A stretch of 64,000 nucleotides of DNA, taken from the NCBI GenBank assembly GCA_963976395.1, contig CAXBLG010000003.1:65479-129478 (forward strand), given 5' to 3'. The notes beneath the pieces were generated by a model. The model searched no databases. It was not told where the DNA came from and worked only from the letters and a program-made list of their open reading frames with translations. Shown one piece after another: positions 26,521-36,164 of this stretch. Positions within the stretch are counted from its first letter, which is position 1; every line of letters starts with the position of its first letter. Origin of the DNA: UBA11612 sp963976395. Lineage in GTDB: Bacteria; Pseudomonadota; Alphaproteobacteria; Rhodospirillales; Rhodospirillaceae. The position numbers and the translations under genes were made by a program.

Positions 26521-27438
26521 ATGCCTCGCCTCGACCACGAAAATCTGAAAAAAGCGACCGTCTACATCGGCGAGAAAAATTACTACGAGCGCCAAGAGCT
26601 GCGCGAGTTGTTTTTGGCGCAGGGCTTGAAGCAGGTTGTTTGTCACGCAAATTTAGATGGTCTCCGCGACCTTATTGTCGAACTGCCACCCGACCTCGTG
26701 ATCATTTCGGACGACTTCGACAAAGACATTTATCAACTCGTGAAAGACATTCGGTTTCAAAAAATTGGTGACAATCCCTTCATGCTTATCAGCATGGTGG
26801 TCAATCCTAACAATGGTGCTGCTTTGAACCGCGCGATTGAAGCCGGCGTCGATGACATCATTATAAAACCGGTGTCCGCCGAACGCATCCAAGAACGCTT
26901 AAGACTGGTGACCTTTCATCGTCGGCCATTCATCGCAACAGACGGGTATGTCGGACCGGAGCGTAAAGGCGAAGACCCGCGTCCGGTCGGAGTCAGACGC
27001 ATTCCGGTGGTGAACACCCTGCTGGAAAAGGTCAACGGACGAGAGATGGATAAATATGCCCTCAAAGCGGCCGTAGAAGGCTCTCTCGAGAGGGTGCTCC
27101 AGGCTCAATTGGATTCGCAAAGTTTTCGATTGGGTGAGGTCTGTGAACGGCTTGTACAGGCCTATGACTCAGGGTCAATTACCGACGATGTGCAGACAGA
27201 CCTGATGACCCTTGCCGACGTGTTGCGAGAAGCATCCGTGGTTGCTCAGAAACTTAAGGATGGCGATTTGTCAGGACTTTGCACATCCCTAGCCGGCAAT
27301 GTGGATCAAATCGCCACGCGTTATTTAAATACATCTGAAAACGATGTTGACCTTATCCGCAAAATTACAACTGCCTTCAAAATGGCGATGAAAACACCTG
27401 AGCCGGATGGGCAGCCGGACGCCTTGCAATTAACCTAG
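26521..27438 (+). CDS. atypical receiver-domain protein (copy 2)
   Basis: A 305-residue paralogue of the preceding gene with the same layout: receiver-like domain (residues 8-135), YVGPERKGEDPRPVGVRRIPVVNTLLEKVNG linker, and a helical C-terminal domain (residues 160-290; SFRLGEVCERLVQAYDSGSITDDVQTDLMTLADVL). The receiver start is GEKNYYER instead of the acidic pair; the acceptor strand reads LVIISDDFDKD; Ser (FMLISMVV) and Lys-Pro (IIIKPVS) are kept. No output domain is recognised. The pair likely arose by tandem duplication and could form a heterodimer. Confidence 0.75.
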   Translation: MPRLDHENLKKATVYIGEKNYYERQELRELFLAQGLKQVVCHANLDGLRDLIVELPPDLVIISDDFDKDIYQLVKDIRFQKIGDNPFMLISMVVNPNNGAALNRAIEAGVDDIIIKPVSAERIQERLRLVTFHRRPFIATDGYVGPERKGEDPRPVGVRRIPVVNTLLEKVNGREMDKYALKAAVEGSLERVLQAQLDSQSFRLGEVCERLVQAYDSGSITDDVQTDLMTLADVLREASVVAQKLKDGDLSGLCTSLAGNVDQIATRYLNTSENDVDLIRKITTAFKMAMKTPEPDGQPDALQLT

Positions 27439-27493
27439 CTAAGTCACCACGCGAGCACTTAAGAGTAGCTTCCGTGCGAGGTAAGCGCCGTCT

Positions 27494-27784
27494 TTAAGCG
27501 TGCCAATTCTGCATCAGGAAATCCGATACCTCAGGCTTGATATTGTACCAGCGGGCGTCGTTTTTGGTGGAATCAATCACCACAAGTTTGTCGTCCATGT
27601 TCATGGCCGCCCAGACCTTCTTTCCGACATATTCCGCGTCTAGTTCTCCATGTAAGTAGAAGACGCTTTTGCTGATGCGGGCCCACACGCATCCGAAGGC
27701 CTCTATTGTATCGAGAATTCTGTTATCGCCACGTTCAGGCCGAAACAATTCAAAGGCGACAAATATATTTCGGGTCTGCGCCAT
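27494..27784 (-). CDS. orphan SinR/Cas2-like small protein
   Basis: A 96-residue protein that looks like the stand-alone SinR/Cas2-like ferredoxin-fold family. The N-terminal strand NIFVAFELFRP is followed by a helix (ILDTIEAFG), a strand with the ISKSVFYLHG pattern, a second helix, and the strand DDKLVVIDSTKNDARW, ending DFLMQNW. No CRISPR repeats or other cas genes occur in the window, so it is not part of a CRISPR system here. Members of this family have no settled function. It lies opposite the receiver-like genes, 55 bases after the second one ends. Confidence 0.55.
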   Translation of the reverse strand: MAQTRNIFVAFELFRPERGDNRILDTIEAFGCVWARISKSVFYLHGELDAEYVGKKVWAAMNMDDKLVVIDSTKNDARWYNIKPEVSDFLMQNWHA

Positions 27785-28153
27785 ATTCGTATCCTATTCG
27801 CCGTGTCTCAGTATTAATCCCCACCCTCAGCAACGAAGGGTTGGCATTTCGAGGAGCCATGCACCTCTAGGAAGAATATGTTAAGGAACATTCAAATTAA
27901 ATAGAGGGTGGGCCTGTTGTATGGAAGCAACTATAAGTTGAATATTTGATCAAACCACGTAGAGAAATCTTCCGCTCTTTGGCGGGAATGATTGTACAGG
28001 CTAGGGTCCCCGCGCCGGGTTTACAAAACAGCGAACTACGGTTGCCGCATAAGGCCTAGTTATTGCTATAAAGCAGCGCCTCGTTGCGCGCGCCCGAATT
28101 AAGGCGGTGCGTGTCACGAGGTATTTTATGATTCTGGTAAAGAGGGTTTGTTA
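27785..28153. other. divergent intergenic region before the autotransporter
   Basis: This 369-base region has no supported gene. It should contain promoters for the small minus-strand gene and for the autotransporter. A weak candidate for the latter is TTGCCG at 28042-28047 and TATAAA at 28067-28072, with a long 19-base spacing. AGAGGG just before 28147 is the likely ribosome site. Confidence 0.4.
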
Positions 28154-31100
28154 ATGAGCGCCCATACTTCGCTAAAAACTGTCGGGTCGATGCTCCTTTG
28201 GGCAACTGCCATATCGACTCTGACTGTGCCTTTGGCACATGCGGGCGATCTAACTATTAGCGACGCCAGAACCGAACCTGTTGATACGTCAACCGGTGAT
28301 GGAAACGGACCTGGCACGATTGTCATCGATTCTACCGGGTCCGTGGCCCTGGGGGCCAGCGCGGGCAGCGGGCAATCGGCTGTGACCGTCAACAGCGATC
28401 ACACAATCAGCAACGGCGGGTCGATAACAAACATCGGTGATTCTGCGACCGGCATTCTTGTCGATCTAACCGCCCTCGACCCTGACACCGGTACCGCTTC
28501 GGCAAGGAATGTAATCAGCACCGTCACCAACACAGGCCAAGTTGGCGTCGGCAATACCGCAGCCGACAATGTTGACACAGCCCTCTTCAATGCAGGCATT
28601 CGTGTAAACGGCCTTGGCACCTACACCGGCAATATTGTCAACGCAGGAACTGGCGCCATTGGAGTTGACGGCAATTCATCCTACGGCATCGCCATTCAAT
28701 CCGATATGGTTGGCGACATTACGAACAGCGGCCTTATCCAAGTAGGTGGCAAAAGCGCGTTCGGCATCATGACAACCGGAGAGATTACGGGGAACCTTGT
28801 CACCGGTGGCTCAATCACTGCTGCTAATCACCAAGGCACCGGCGTTTATATCGGCGGTGGCTTGAACGGCACATATACCCACGCCGGGTTTATTAATGTC
28901 GGGTCAGGCTCACAGCTGGTTAGTGAAGACGGTTTCAATCTCACTCGGCTTCCCGCACTTCTTGGACGAAACGGCATATGGATTGCTTCGGACATAACGG
29001 GAGGCGTCTTGCTTGAAGGCAATGGCTTCACGTTGGACGAGGAGAGCGAATCTTTAGAAGCCTCTATCGCTCAGCCGTCCGATTCCAACATCAATGTAGT
29101 TGGCCAGGGGCCGGGCATATTCATAACGCCTGGCGGACCAAGCAATAGGGTCAACAACATTACTGTTGGGCCGCGCTTGGATGAAAACGGATTTAGTATC
29201 GTTAGTCGCGGCAACATCCTAGTGAGCGGCGCACAAGGCGGGGTCAGTTCAACAGGCTTTGATATAGAAGGTGTCGTCAGCAACGGCACCATATATACAG
29301 CAACACTTCAGGGCGGATTTTGGAATGATGGCGGCGATATCCGCGTCTCCACACTTGATGGCACGGCAACCGCTATGCGTATCGGTGATCACGGCGTAAT
29401 TACGTCCCTGAAAAATGACGGTAGCATTTCTGCTCTTACGGCAGACTCAACAGCCCGACTTGTTGACGACTTTGTCGGTGAACTCGGCGGCAGCGGATAC
29501 GGTATTGTCGTCGAATCCCTGGGCACCCTGAATTCATTTGAGAACACAGGAACGATCCTGGTGGAGGTTCAAGGGCCAAACTCATCCGCGTACGGACTAT
29601 TAGACCGTTCGGGAACAGTTACAAGTTTCGCAAACAGCGGCACGATTAACACGACAAACCGGGAAGAGAGTACCGGCGAAACGATCGCGGTTGACCTGCG
29701 CACCAATACGGCGGGGACGACATTTGCGAACTCAGGAACAATTCTCGGCGATGTTTTCCTGGGCGCCGGCGACCAGTCTCTATCGATTACGGGAGGGACA
29801 ATTAACGGCGACCTAACAGTACAAGCCGGCAATACAAAAACAGGCAACACGGCGCTGACAATGGACGGCGGCTCCATCACCGGCCTCGTGAACCTCGGCA
29901 ACGGGAACCACAGTGTCTCCTTGTCAAACGGCGCGAATCTAAGCGGCGGCCTCGTACAAACCGGCGGCAGCATAGATCTCAGCGTCAACGCATCGAACAT
30001 GAAAGTCCTAAGCACCAATCCGCTAACGCTAACGACCGGAAATATAGGCGCAGGATCGTCCGTAACATTTGACATCGCTGGCGGGGGAGCAGCTGGCGCC
30101 CCGATGCTCGATTCAGCCGGATCAATAACCATTGATGCCGACGCACGAATGACAGCTACTGTTTCCAGCATCATCCAGGACACCGAGGTCTATACAGCTA
30201 TCCGAGCCGGTTCACTCAATATAGGCGCACCATTAGATCAACTCGTGACAGCGCCGGATTCGTATATGAACAATCTCGACTTCTCTATGAATCCTAATGA
30301 TCCGAATTCAATTTTACTGACTGTCGACCGCAAATCCGCAACACAGCTAGGCCTCGGCCAGAATTTCACTGCCATTTACAACTCGTTCGCTACAGCGCTG
30401 AACAGCGACAAACCGGTCGCCACAGCCCTATCTTCACTTCAGACAGAAGAAGAATTCCGCACCGGTATGCTGCAGCTTCTTCCGGACACCAGCGGCGCAA
30501 CACTGCAAGCCGCCTTGAACAATCAAGATATGGGCACCGGCATGATTCGCCGCCGCCTTGTGGCCGTTGCCAAAAGCGGATTGCCAAACCACGCGCAAGG
30601 TGATGTCGCAGGATTTTGGGCGCAAGCGTTGGGCGGATATTCGGAACAAGATGCAAAAGGCGAACAGCCTGGTTTCTCTATTTGGGGGCTCGGCATCGCC
30701 ATTGGTGCCGACATGCCTGTTTTCGACACCGCGCATATCGGCATCAGTGTAGTAGAGTCGTGGCAATCCGCGACTCTGAACGTCTCCAATAATTCACCGG
30801 TAGAGTTTTATACAACGCAGCTGAGCACGTATGCCCGCCATCAAAGTGAACGCTTTTATACACAAGCCATTCTGACCGCAGCGTACAATACCTACGACAC
30901 CGAACGGAAAATAGATTTCGGTGGACTAAACCGCACGGCGGTCGGTTCTTGGACCGGCTACCAATGGGGCGGAAGTGTCGAAACAGGAACCTTCTTTAAT
31001 TGGAATCTCTACCAGCTGTCCCCTTACGTGCGCGCTGCCTATGTGAATATCCACGAAAACGGCTACACGGAAACATTGGGTGGCGATGGGATTAATCTGA

Positions 31101-31438
31101 TCGTCGGCGATAAGAACGCCGATTCGGTCCGAGGATCGATCGGGTTTACGTTAGATCGCGATTTCCCCATCTATTACGATTCCTATGTCGAGACTGAGTT
31201 TCGTGCGAACTACACGCGCGACATTCTCAACGATCCGTTTACGCTCGCAGCCAATTTTGTTGCGGGCGACACTCCGTTTACCGTTGCATCAAACAAGCGT
31301 AACCCTAATCGCATCAATTTAGGTATCGGCCTCGCGCACAAGGATAGCTACTCGTCTGTCAGCGTTGACTACGATGCCGAACTGGCCAGCGGATATATGT
31401 CCCACACCGCCGCCATCACAGCCCGGTTCAGATTCTAA
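28154..31438 (+). CDS. autotransporter (type Va) with beta-barrel domain
   Basis: A 1094-residue secreted or surface protein. A signal peptide ends at VPLAHA-GD. A long passenger (about residues 30-780) is rich in Gly, Asn, Thr and Ser with repeated short beta-strand motifs (ITNSGLIQVGG, FANSGTINTT, FANSGTILGD), as expected for a beta-helix. The autotransporter barrel spans about residues 815-1094, starting at GDVAGFWAQALGGYSEQDA and ending in ITARFRF with the terminal Phe used for outer-membrane assembly. No protease triad or adhesion motif is clear in the passenger. The ATG at 28154 is preferred over TTG at 28148. A hairpin terminator follows. Confidence 0.9.
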   Translation: MSAHTSLKTVGSMLLWATAISTLTVPLAHAGDLTISDARTEPVDTSTGDGNGPGTIVIDSTGSVALGASAGSGQSAVTVNSDHTISNGGSITNIGDSATGILVDLTALDPDTGTASARNVISTVTNTGQVGVGNTAADNVDTALFNAGIRVNGLGTYTGNIVNAGTGAIGVDGNSSYGIAIQSDMVGDITNSGLIQVGGKSAFGIMTTGEITGNLVTGGSITAANHQGTGVYIGGGLNGTYTHAGFINVGSGSQLVSEDGFNLTRLPALLGRNGIWIASDITGGVLLEGNGFTLDEESESLEASIAQPSDSNINVVGQGPGIFITPGGPSNRVNNITVGPRLDENGFSIVSRGNILVSGAQGGVSSTGFDIEGVVSNGTIYTATLQGGFWNDGGDIRVSTLDGTATAMRIGDHGVITSLKNDGSISALTADSTARLVDDFVGELGGSGYGIVVESLGTLNSFENTGTILVEVQGPNSSAYGLLDRSGTVTSFANSGTINTTNREESTGETIAVDLRTNTAGTTFANSGTILGDVFLGAGDQSLSITGGTINGDLTVQAGNTKTGNTALTMDGGSITGLVNLGNGNHSVSLSNGANLSGGLVQTGGSIDLSVNASNMKVLSTNPLTLTTGNIGAGSSVTFDIAGGGAAGAPMLDSAGSITIDADARMTATVSSIIQDTEVYTAIRAGSLNIGAPLDQLVTAPDSYMNNLDFSMNPNDPNSILLTVDRKSATQLGLGQNFTAIYNSFATALNSDKPVATALSSLQTEEEFRTGMLQLLPDTSGATLQAALNNQDMGTGMIRRRLVAVAKSGLPNHAQGDVAGFWAQALGGYSEQDAKGEQPGFSIWGLGIAIGADMPVFDTAHIGISVVESWQSATLNVSNNSPVEFYTTQLSTYARHQSERFYTQAILTAAYNTYDTERKIDFGGLNRTAVGSWTGYQWGGSVETGTFFNWNLYQLSPYVRAAYVNIHENGYTETLGGDGINLIVGDKNADSVRGSIGFTLDRDFPIYYDSYVETEFRANYTRDILNDPFTLAANFVAGDTPFTVASNKRNPNRINLGIGLAHKDSYSSVSVDYDAELASGYMSHTAAITARFRF

Positions 31439-31455
31439 GGCCAATAACGAAATGA

Positions 31456-31475
31456 CCGTCTCGGCAACGAGGCGG
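31456..31475 (+). terminator. hairpin terminator after the autotransporter
   Basis: CCGTCTCG-GCAA-CGAGGCGG forms an 8-bp stem (one G-U pair) capped by a GNRA-type GCAA loop, followed by a T-rich tail (TCCGTTTCGTCTTT). It lies 17 bases after the stop codon and may also serve the convergent hisI gene. Confidence 0.7.
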
Positions 31476-31504
31476 TCCGTTTCGTCTTTAAGCCAGACGT
31501 CTAT

Positions 31505-31996
31505 TTAAAGCTGGGTTGGATTAGGCGCGTCGCCGTAAACGTCCTTTGGATCGAACGTCTTCTCGGATTCTTCAAACGCGAGATGCTCGACAGCCGCGTC
31601 CACACTGCCGCCCAAAGGCACGGACCGGTAGAAGCACGAGCGGTAGCCCACGTGGCAACTTGCGCCCGACCCGCCGACTTGAACGCGCAGCCAGACCGCA
31701 TCCTGGTCGTCGTCGATGCGCATTTCCACTACGCGCTGCACGAGGCCGCTGGTCGCGCCCTTATGCCAAAGGGCGTTCCGGCTGCGACTCCAATAGTGCG
31801 CCTCAGCCGTCTCTATGGTCTTGGTGAGCGCTTCAGCGTTCATATAGCCATGCATCAGAAGTTCGCCGGAGTCCGCATCCGTGGTGACAACCGGAATAAG
31901 GCCCTGGCCGTCAAATTTCGGGGCAAGGGTTGATCCCTCTTCCACCTGTTCGACACTGAGTCGGCGTCCGAAAACGGATTGATTTTGGCTCGTCAT
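31505..31996 (-). CDS. hisI: phosphoribosyl-AMP cyclohydrolase (HisI)
   Basis: A 163-residue monofunctional HisI, which opens the purine ring of phosphoribosyl-AMP in step three of histidine synthesis. Family hallmarks are LMHGYMNAEAL, AHYWSRSRNALWHKGATSG and metal-binding residues in DDDQDAVWLRVQ and the cysteines in GASCHVGYRSCFYR. No HisE domain is fused, as is usual in alphaproteobacteria. It is divergent from cysS. The other his genes are elsewhere; the HisF/HisH-like genes near 51 kb belong to a different path. Confidence 0.95.
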   Translation of the reverse strand: MTSQNQSVFGRRLSVEQVEEGSTLAPKFDGQGLIPVVTTDADSGELLMHGYMNAEALTKTIETAEAHYWSRSRNALWHKGATSGLVQRVVEMRIDDDQDAVWLRVQVGGSGASCHVGYRSCFYRSVPLGGSVDAAVEHLAFEESEKTFDPKDVYGDAPNPTQL

Positions 31997-32214
31997 GGTT
32001 CAATTCCCGTGATTAACGCTTGTGCCCCCGTAGGGACAGGGTGCTGATGCCGCCTTGCGCCACAAATGTCAACGCCGGCGGACAATCTCCCCGCCGCAGC
32101 CGCAGACCCACTCGGGTCCATTTAGGCCCGGCGCCCGGCTTTGCAATCCCACGGCCGATGCGCTATAGCCCGGCTTCAATAGCGTCCCCCCAGCCCTGTC
32201 CGACAAGCCGACAT

Positions 32215-33600
32215 ATGTCCTTGTTTCTTTACAATACTTTGGCCCGCGCAAAGCAGGCATTTGAACCGGCAAACCCTGACCGGGTCACGATGTATGTGTG
32301 CGGACCGACGGTCTACAACCATGCTCATATCGGCAATGCACGGCCAGCCGTAGTCTTTGACGTCTTGTTTCGCCTCTTAAGGCATCAATTCGGCGAAAAA
32401 AGCGTAGTTTATGCGCGCAATTTCACGGATGTTGACGACAAAATTAACGCGGCGGCGGCAGAGCAAGACGTACCCATCAGCGCCATTACCGACAAATTCA
32501 AAGGTATATACCAACAAGATATGGGCGCTTTGGGTGTTCTAGCGCCCTCGATAGAACCCTGCGCAACAGATCACATCCCTCAAATGATCGATATGATTGA
32601 GCGGTTGATCAGCACCAGCCACGCCTATGAAGCCGAGGGGCATGTCCTCTTTCACGTTCCGGCCTTCGATGGCTACGGTCAACTGTCGGGCCGCAACCGC
32701 GACGACATGATTGCCGGCGCGCGGGTTGAAGTCGCGCCCTATAAAAAAGACTCAGCCGATTTTGTGCTTTGGAAGCCTTCCGCGCCGGAACAGCCCGGCT
32801 GGGATAGTCCCTGGGGACGCGGCCGCCCGGGTTGGCACATCGAATGCTCCAGCATGATCGAATCTCACCTCGGCGAAACCATCGATATTCACGGCGGCGG
32901 GCATGATTTGATTTTTCCACATCATGAGAATGAGTTGGCCCAAGGCACCTGTGCCCACGGCGGCGCCACCTATGCCCGTGTGTGGATGCACAACGGCTTC
33001 CTGACCATGAACAAAGAAAAAATGGCCAAATCTGTCGGTAACATCGTGACCGTAAACGAGTTGCTCGACAGTCATCGAGGCGAAGCCATTCGCCTCGCTT
33101 TGCTGTCGGCTCACTATCGCCAACCCCTGGATTGGTCTGACGACACCATTCTTCAGGCACGGCGGCGCCTGGACGGTCTGTATGATTTTCTAGACTCGAT
33201 CAGTGATGCACCGCACACGAACATTGAGCCACCTCCAACGTTCACCGAAACCTTGCTGGACGATCTCAACACCCCGAAAGCCTTGGCGGTCTTGTCAGAA
33301 ATGGTGGGGCCCTCCGCTGTAAAATCAGCTGCAAAAAATCCCGGCAAGGCCAGAAGCGAGCTTCAAGCCGCCGGCAAACTTCTGGGCATTTTGCAAGAGA
33401 CGCCTGACACCTGGCTCAGGTCGGGTCCGGACCGGGCCGAAATTCAGGATTTGGTCGACGAACGAGAAAGTGCGCGGACCGCTAAAGACTTCAGCAAGGC
33501 CGACGCGATACGCGCTACACTCACAGCACGGGGCATTGAAGTTCGCGACCGTGCGAACGCTCCACCCCGATGGCTTCGCCGGGCAACAACACATGGCTGA
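32215..33600 (+). CDS. cysS: cysteinyl-tRNA synthetase
   Basis: A 461-residue class I aminoacyl-tRNA synthetase. The zinc-binding Cys is in YVCGPTVYN, the HIGH motif is AHIGNAR, the second zinc set is in HIECSSM and FPHHENELAQ, and the KMSKS loop is EKMAKSVGN. The C-terminal DALR-like region is present (LDDLNTPKALAVL). The frame is open upstream to 32020, but the ATG at 32215 fits the family start (LFLYNTLAR). The gene overlaps the following deacylase by 8 bases. Confidence 0.95.
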   Translation: MSLFLYNTLARAKQAFEPANPDRVTMYVCGPTVYNHAHIGNARPAVVFDVLFRLLRHQFGEKSVVYARNFTDVDDKINAAAAEQDVPISAITDKFKGIYQQDMGALGVLAPSIEPCATDHIPQMIDMIERLISTSHAYEAEGHVLFHVPAFDGYGQLSGRNRDDMIAGARVEVAPYKKDSADFVLWKPSAPEQPGWDSPWGRGRPGWHIECSSMIESHLGETIDIHGGGHDLIFPHHENELAQGTCAHGGATYARVWMHNGFLTMNKEKMAKSVGNIVTVNELLDSHRGEAIRLALLSAHYRQPLDWSDDTILQARRRLDGLYDFLDSISDAPHTNIEPPPTFTETLLDDLNTPKALAVLSEMVGPSAVKSAAKNPGKARSELQAAGKLLGILQETPDTWLRSGPDRAEIQDLVDERESARTAKDFSKADAIRATLTARGIEVRDRANAPPRWLRRATTHG

Positions 33601-34765
33601 CATTGACTCTCAAACTGCAAATTCCATCGCCATGCTCAAGAAGCTGGTGGCATTCGATACAGTTTCGCGCAATTCAAATCTGAACTTAATAAATTTTGTT
33701 CAGCAATTACTGCGGGATCATGGCGTAGAGAGTGAACTTGTTCACAACGCTGATCACACCAAAGCCAACCTTCTAGCGACAATTGGCCCGCCAGTAGAAG
33801 GAGGTGTCGTCCTCTCAGGCCACACGGATGTTGTTCCGATCGATGATCAAGATTGGTTATCCGATCCGTTCACCGTAGTCGAACGGGACGGAAAGTTTTA
33901 CGGCCGCGGCACCGCAGACATGAAGACGTTTATAGCGATCATTCTCGGCGCTCTTGATACGGCAACAAGCGCTCCGCTTAAGACGCCCATTCATCTGGCA
34001 TTCTCCTATGACGAAGAAGTTGGGTGCATCGGCGTTTCATCTTTGATCCGGGCAATCAAAAAGGCCGTGCCGAAACCCCGCGCGGTTATTGTAGGTGAGC
34101 CAACAGGCATGAAGGTGGTCAGTGCACAAAAGGGCATTACCGATGTCCGCACGATTGTGACGGGTCACGAAGCGCACTCATCCCAGACGCACCGCGGCGT
34201 AAGCGCAGTGATGGTTGCGGCCGAACTTATTCAATATATTCAGTCTCTTGCAGCGGAAATTGCCGCCAAGTCGGCTCACGATCATCATTTTGAACCCCAT
34301 CATACGACCATCTCCGTCAATATCATCGAAGGCGGAACTGCCGTAAACATCTTGGCTGGACACTGCACTTTTCAGTGGGACATTCGTTCTTTGCCGTCCG
34401 ACGACCCGATGGCTTACGTCGAGCAATTCAACAAATACTGCGCCGAGACCGTGCTACCACGCTTAAACGCCATCGCCCCCGGATGCCGTATAGATTCGTC
34501 AATTCAAGCGAGCGCTCCCCCGTTGCGATTTGAGGCAGAGTCCGGCGCCGAACAGCTTTGCCGGATGCTGACAGGCGACAACGAAGTGCGTGCCGTGAGT
34601 TACGCGGCCGAAGCCGGCCATTTTCAACAAAACGATCTTTCTGCCGTTATTTGTGGACCGGGGTTCATTGCACAAGCACATCAACCCAACGAATTTATTG
34701 AGCTTGAGCAGGTGAAAATAGGTACGCGATTTTTCCACGACCTCGTCGAGCACCTGAGTCGCTGA
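33593..34765 (+). CDS. argE: M20 family deacylase, acetylornithine deacetylase (ArgE) type
   Basis: A 390-residue zinc metallopeptidase-fold hydrolase. Metal ligands lie in LSGHTDVVP (His, near residue 82), GRGTADMK (Asp, 112), the catalytic DEEVGCIG (Glu pair, near 145) and GEPTG. A dimerisation lid is inserted between about residues 180 and 300. Length and motifs fit ArgE, which releases ornithine from N-acetylornithine; other M20 amidohydrolase roles remain possible. The ATG at 33593 lies inside the cysS end, indicating translational coupling. Confidence 0.85.
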   Translation: MADIDSQTANSIAMLKKLVAFDTVSRNSNLNLINFVQQLLRDHGVESELVHNADHTKANLLATIGPPVEGGVVLSGHTDVVPIDDQDWLSDPFTVVERDGKFYGRGTADMKTFIAIILGALDTATSAPLKTPIHLAFSYDEEVGCIGVSSLIRAIKKAVPKPRAVIVGEPTGMKVVSAQKGITDVRTIVTGHEAHSSQTHRGVSAVMVAAELIQYIQSLAAEIAAKSAHDHHFEPHHTTISVNIIEGGTAVNILAGHCTFQWDIRSLPSDDPMAYVEQFNKYCAETVLPRLNAIAPGCRIDSSIQASAPPLRFEAESGAEQLCRMLTGDNEVRAVSYAAEAGHFQQNDLSAVICGPGFIAQAHQPNEFIELEQVKIGTRFFHDLVEHLSR

Positions 34766-34784
34766 GTATCTAGTCGCTCCTAGA

Positions 34785-35825
34785 TCACTTTTTGCCGGAC
34801 GTACTACTGGTTTTGGCAGCCCCTGCGGTAGTTGACGGGACTTGGCGTTTAGTAACAATACTCTTACCCGTTTCGAATCGCTTGGCGAGCAGCTGATACG
34901 TAGTTAAAAGTGCGCCGTCGATCTCCTGGCTTCGAACCATCTGTAGATTCTTCCACTTGGCAATAACCGGGTCCCATTCCATGAGAATGTAGTGAAGATC
35001 ATCCCGGGCCTTGCGCACGGACCGGACGACCTCTTCAATAGACATAAGCGCGCCGAGAATATCCGCAGACTCTGCGTCGACGTTACTCAAGATATCACTG
35101 AGTTCTCCCAGTCCCTTTGCAATCAGGATTTTAATGCGGCCAATGTCCGCCGAGGTGCGGATATCGTCACTATATATTTTAGTGAGCTTTTCAAGTCTGG
35201 CTCGGATCTTTCGAATCTCAAGACTCCGCTCCCTCAGCGCTTCGATATAACAAAGCTCTCGGGCCAGGGTCTCGATGTAGTCCACCACTTTTTCGGACTC
35301 TTTCTCTTCTAAACCCATCGCAAGCGCTGCTCGCTTAAAAGCGCCGACCAAAGCTTTTTTATTCTCGTCGCTGGAGATAATCTTTTGAATATCCTCGTGG
35401 CCACCGTACTTAATTGGCTCACCGTTCATCCACGACAGCAACTGAACCTGCATACGCTCACGAGCGATTTGCTTGTGCCGCTTGGCCACCGTCCACGATG
35501 CGGTGCCATCAAGAACTTCATTGGGAATTTCGTCACCAGGACGTATATCGGGGACGTATTTAAGCCCCTCGGCGGCACGATCGATCAATTTATCGTCGTG
35601 ACTACCTTCCTCGATGAAAAATGTTTTTCGGAGATTTTTAAGCGTTACGTACCCTTGGCCCGACCCCATCTCGACGGCGAACATCACTTCCTTAGGATGC
35701 CCCTTTAACACGAAATGAGCGCCCGGCGCCTGAAACACGCGAGCTTGAAAGTCAAAATGAGTGCTGCGAAGTGAAGTGGGCTGTGCAGAAACGTCTGTGT
35801 CCTGCGCGTTTTCTGCTGTTGTCAT
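34785..35825 (-). CDS. conserved-looking helical protein of unknown function
   Basis: A 346-residue protein that I cannot assign. The first 110 residues are mixed strand and helix (FDFQARVFQAPGAHFVLKGHPKEVMFAVEMGSG, possibly a small beta domain). Residues 120-310 are mainly long charged helices (ERSLEIRKIRARLEKLTKIYSDD, EEVVRSVRKARDDLHYILMEWDPVIAKW) likely to form a coiled-coil bundle. The last 20 residues are a low-complexity Ser/Thr/Ala/Lys tail. There are no membrane segments or signal peptide. The helical layout could suit a signalling or cytoskeletal adaptor, but that is only a guess. It is convergent with argE. Confidence 0.7.
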   Translation of the reverse strand: MTTAENAQDTDVSAQPTSLRSTHFDFQARVFQAPGAHFVLKGHPKEVMFAVEMGSGQGYVTLKNLRKTFFIEEGSHDDKLIDRAAEGLKYVPDIRPGDEIPNEVLDGTASWTVAKRHKQIARERMQVQLLSWMNGEPIKYGGHEDIQKIISSDENKKALVGAFKRAALAMGLEEKESEKVVDYIETLARELCYIEALRERSLEIRKIRARLEKLTKIYSDDIRTSADIGRIKILIAKGLGELSDILSNVDAESADILGALMSIEEVVRSVRKARDDLHYILMEWDPVIAKWKNLQMVRSQEIDGALLTTYQLLAKRFETGKSIVTKRQVPSTTAGAAKTSSTSGKK

Positions 35826-35942
35826 CTACCCCTATCCGGAATTCTAGCGGGGCATTCATTGTACCCCTTCAACATATGGGCGACACAGCGCTCAGAAGTC
35901 AACGGGCGCTTTGCAATACTGTCATCTGCTTTTTTCGGGAGA

Positions 35943-36016
35943 TGGAGCGGATGGAGGGAATCGAACCCTCGTCTAAAGCTTGGGAAGCTTTCGTTCTACC
36001 ATTGAACCACACCCGC
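35943..36016 (-). tRNA. tRNA-Gly (anticodon CCC)
   Basis: A complete cloverleaf can be folded on the minus strand: acceptor GCGGGTG/CATCCGC (one G-U pair), D arm GTTC/GAAC, anticodon stem AAAGC/GCTTT with loop TTCCCAA (anticodon CCC), a four-base variable loop and T arm GAGGG-TTCGATT-CCCTC. The CCA end is encoded after a U discriminator. It reads the GGG glycine codon. Confidence 0.95.
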
Positions 36017-36164
36017 ACCGGCCAAGCGGATTCCACATCGCCACCGAGCAGCGATTTCATAGCATAGAACATTACCGCCGCAAATCGAGGGAACCACACA
36101 ATCAGGCCTTCGTCCGGCTTTGCTAACCACGTAAACTTACCTGACGACCATTTGAGGAGAAACT

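Noticed and set aside
27494..27784. Possible cas2 gene of a CRISPR system
   Set aside because: No repeat-spacer array and no other cas gene occurs in the window.
29569..30183. Long minus-strand open frame inside the autotransporter
   Set aside because: It lies within the repetitive passenger region and is compositionally an antisense shadow.
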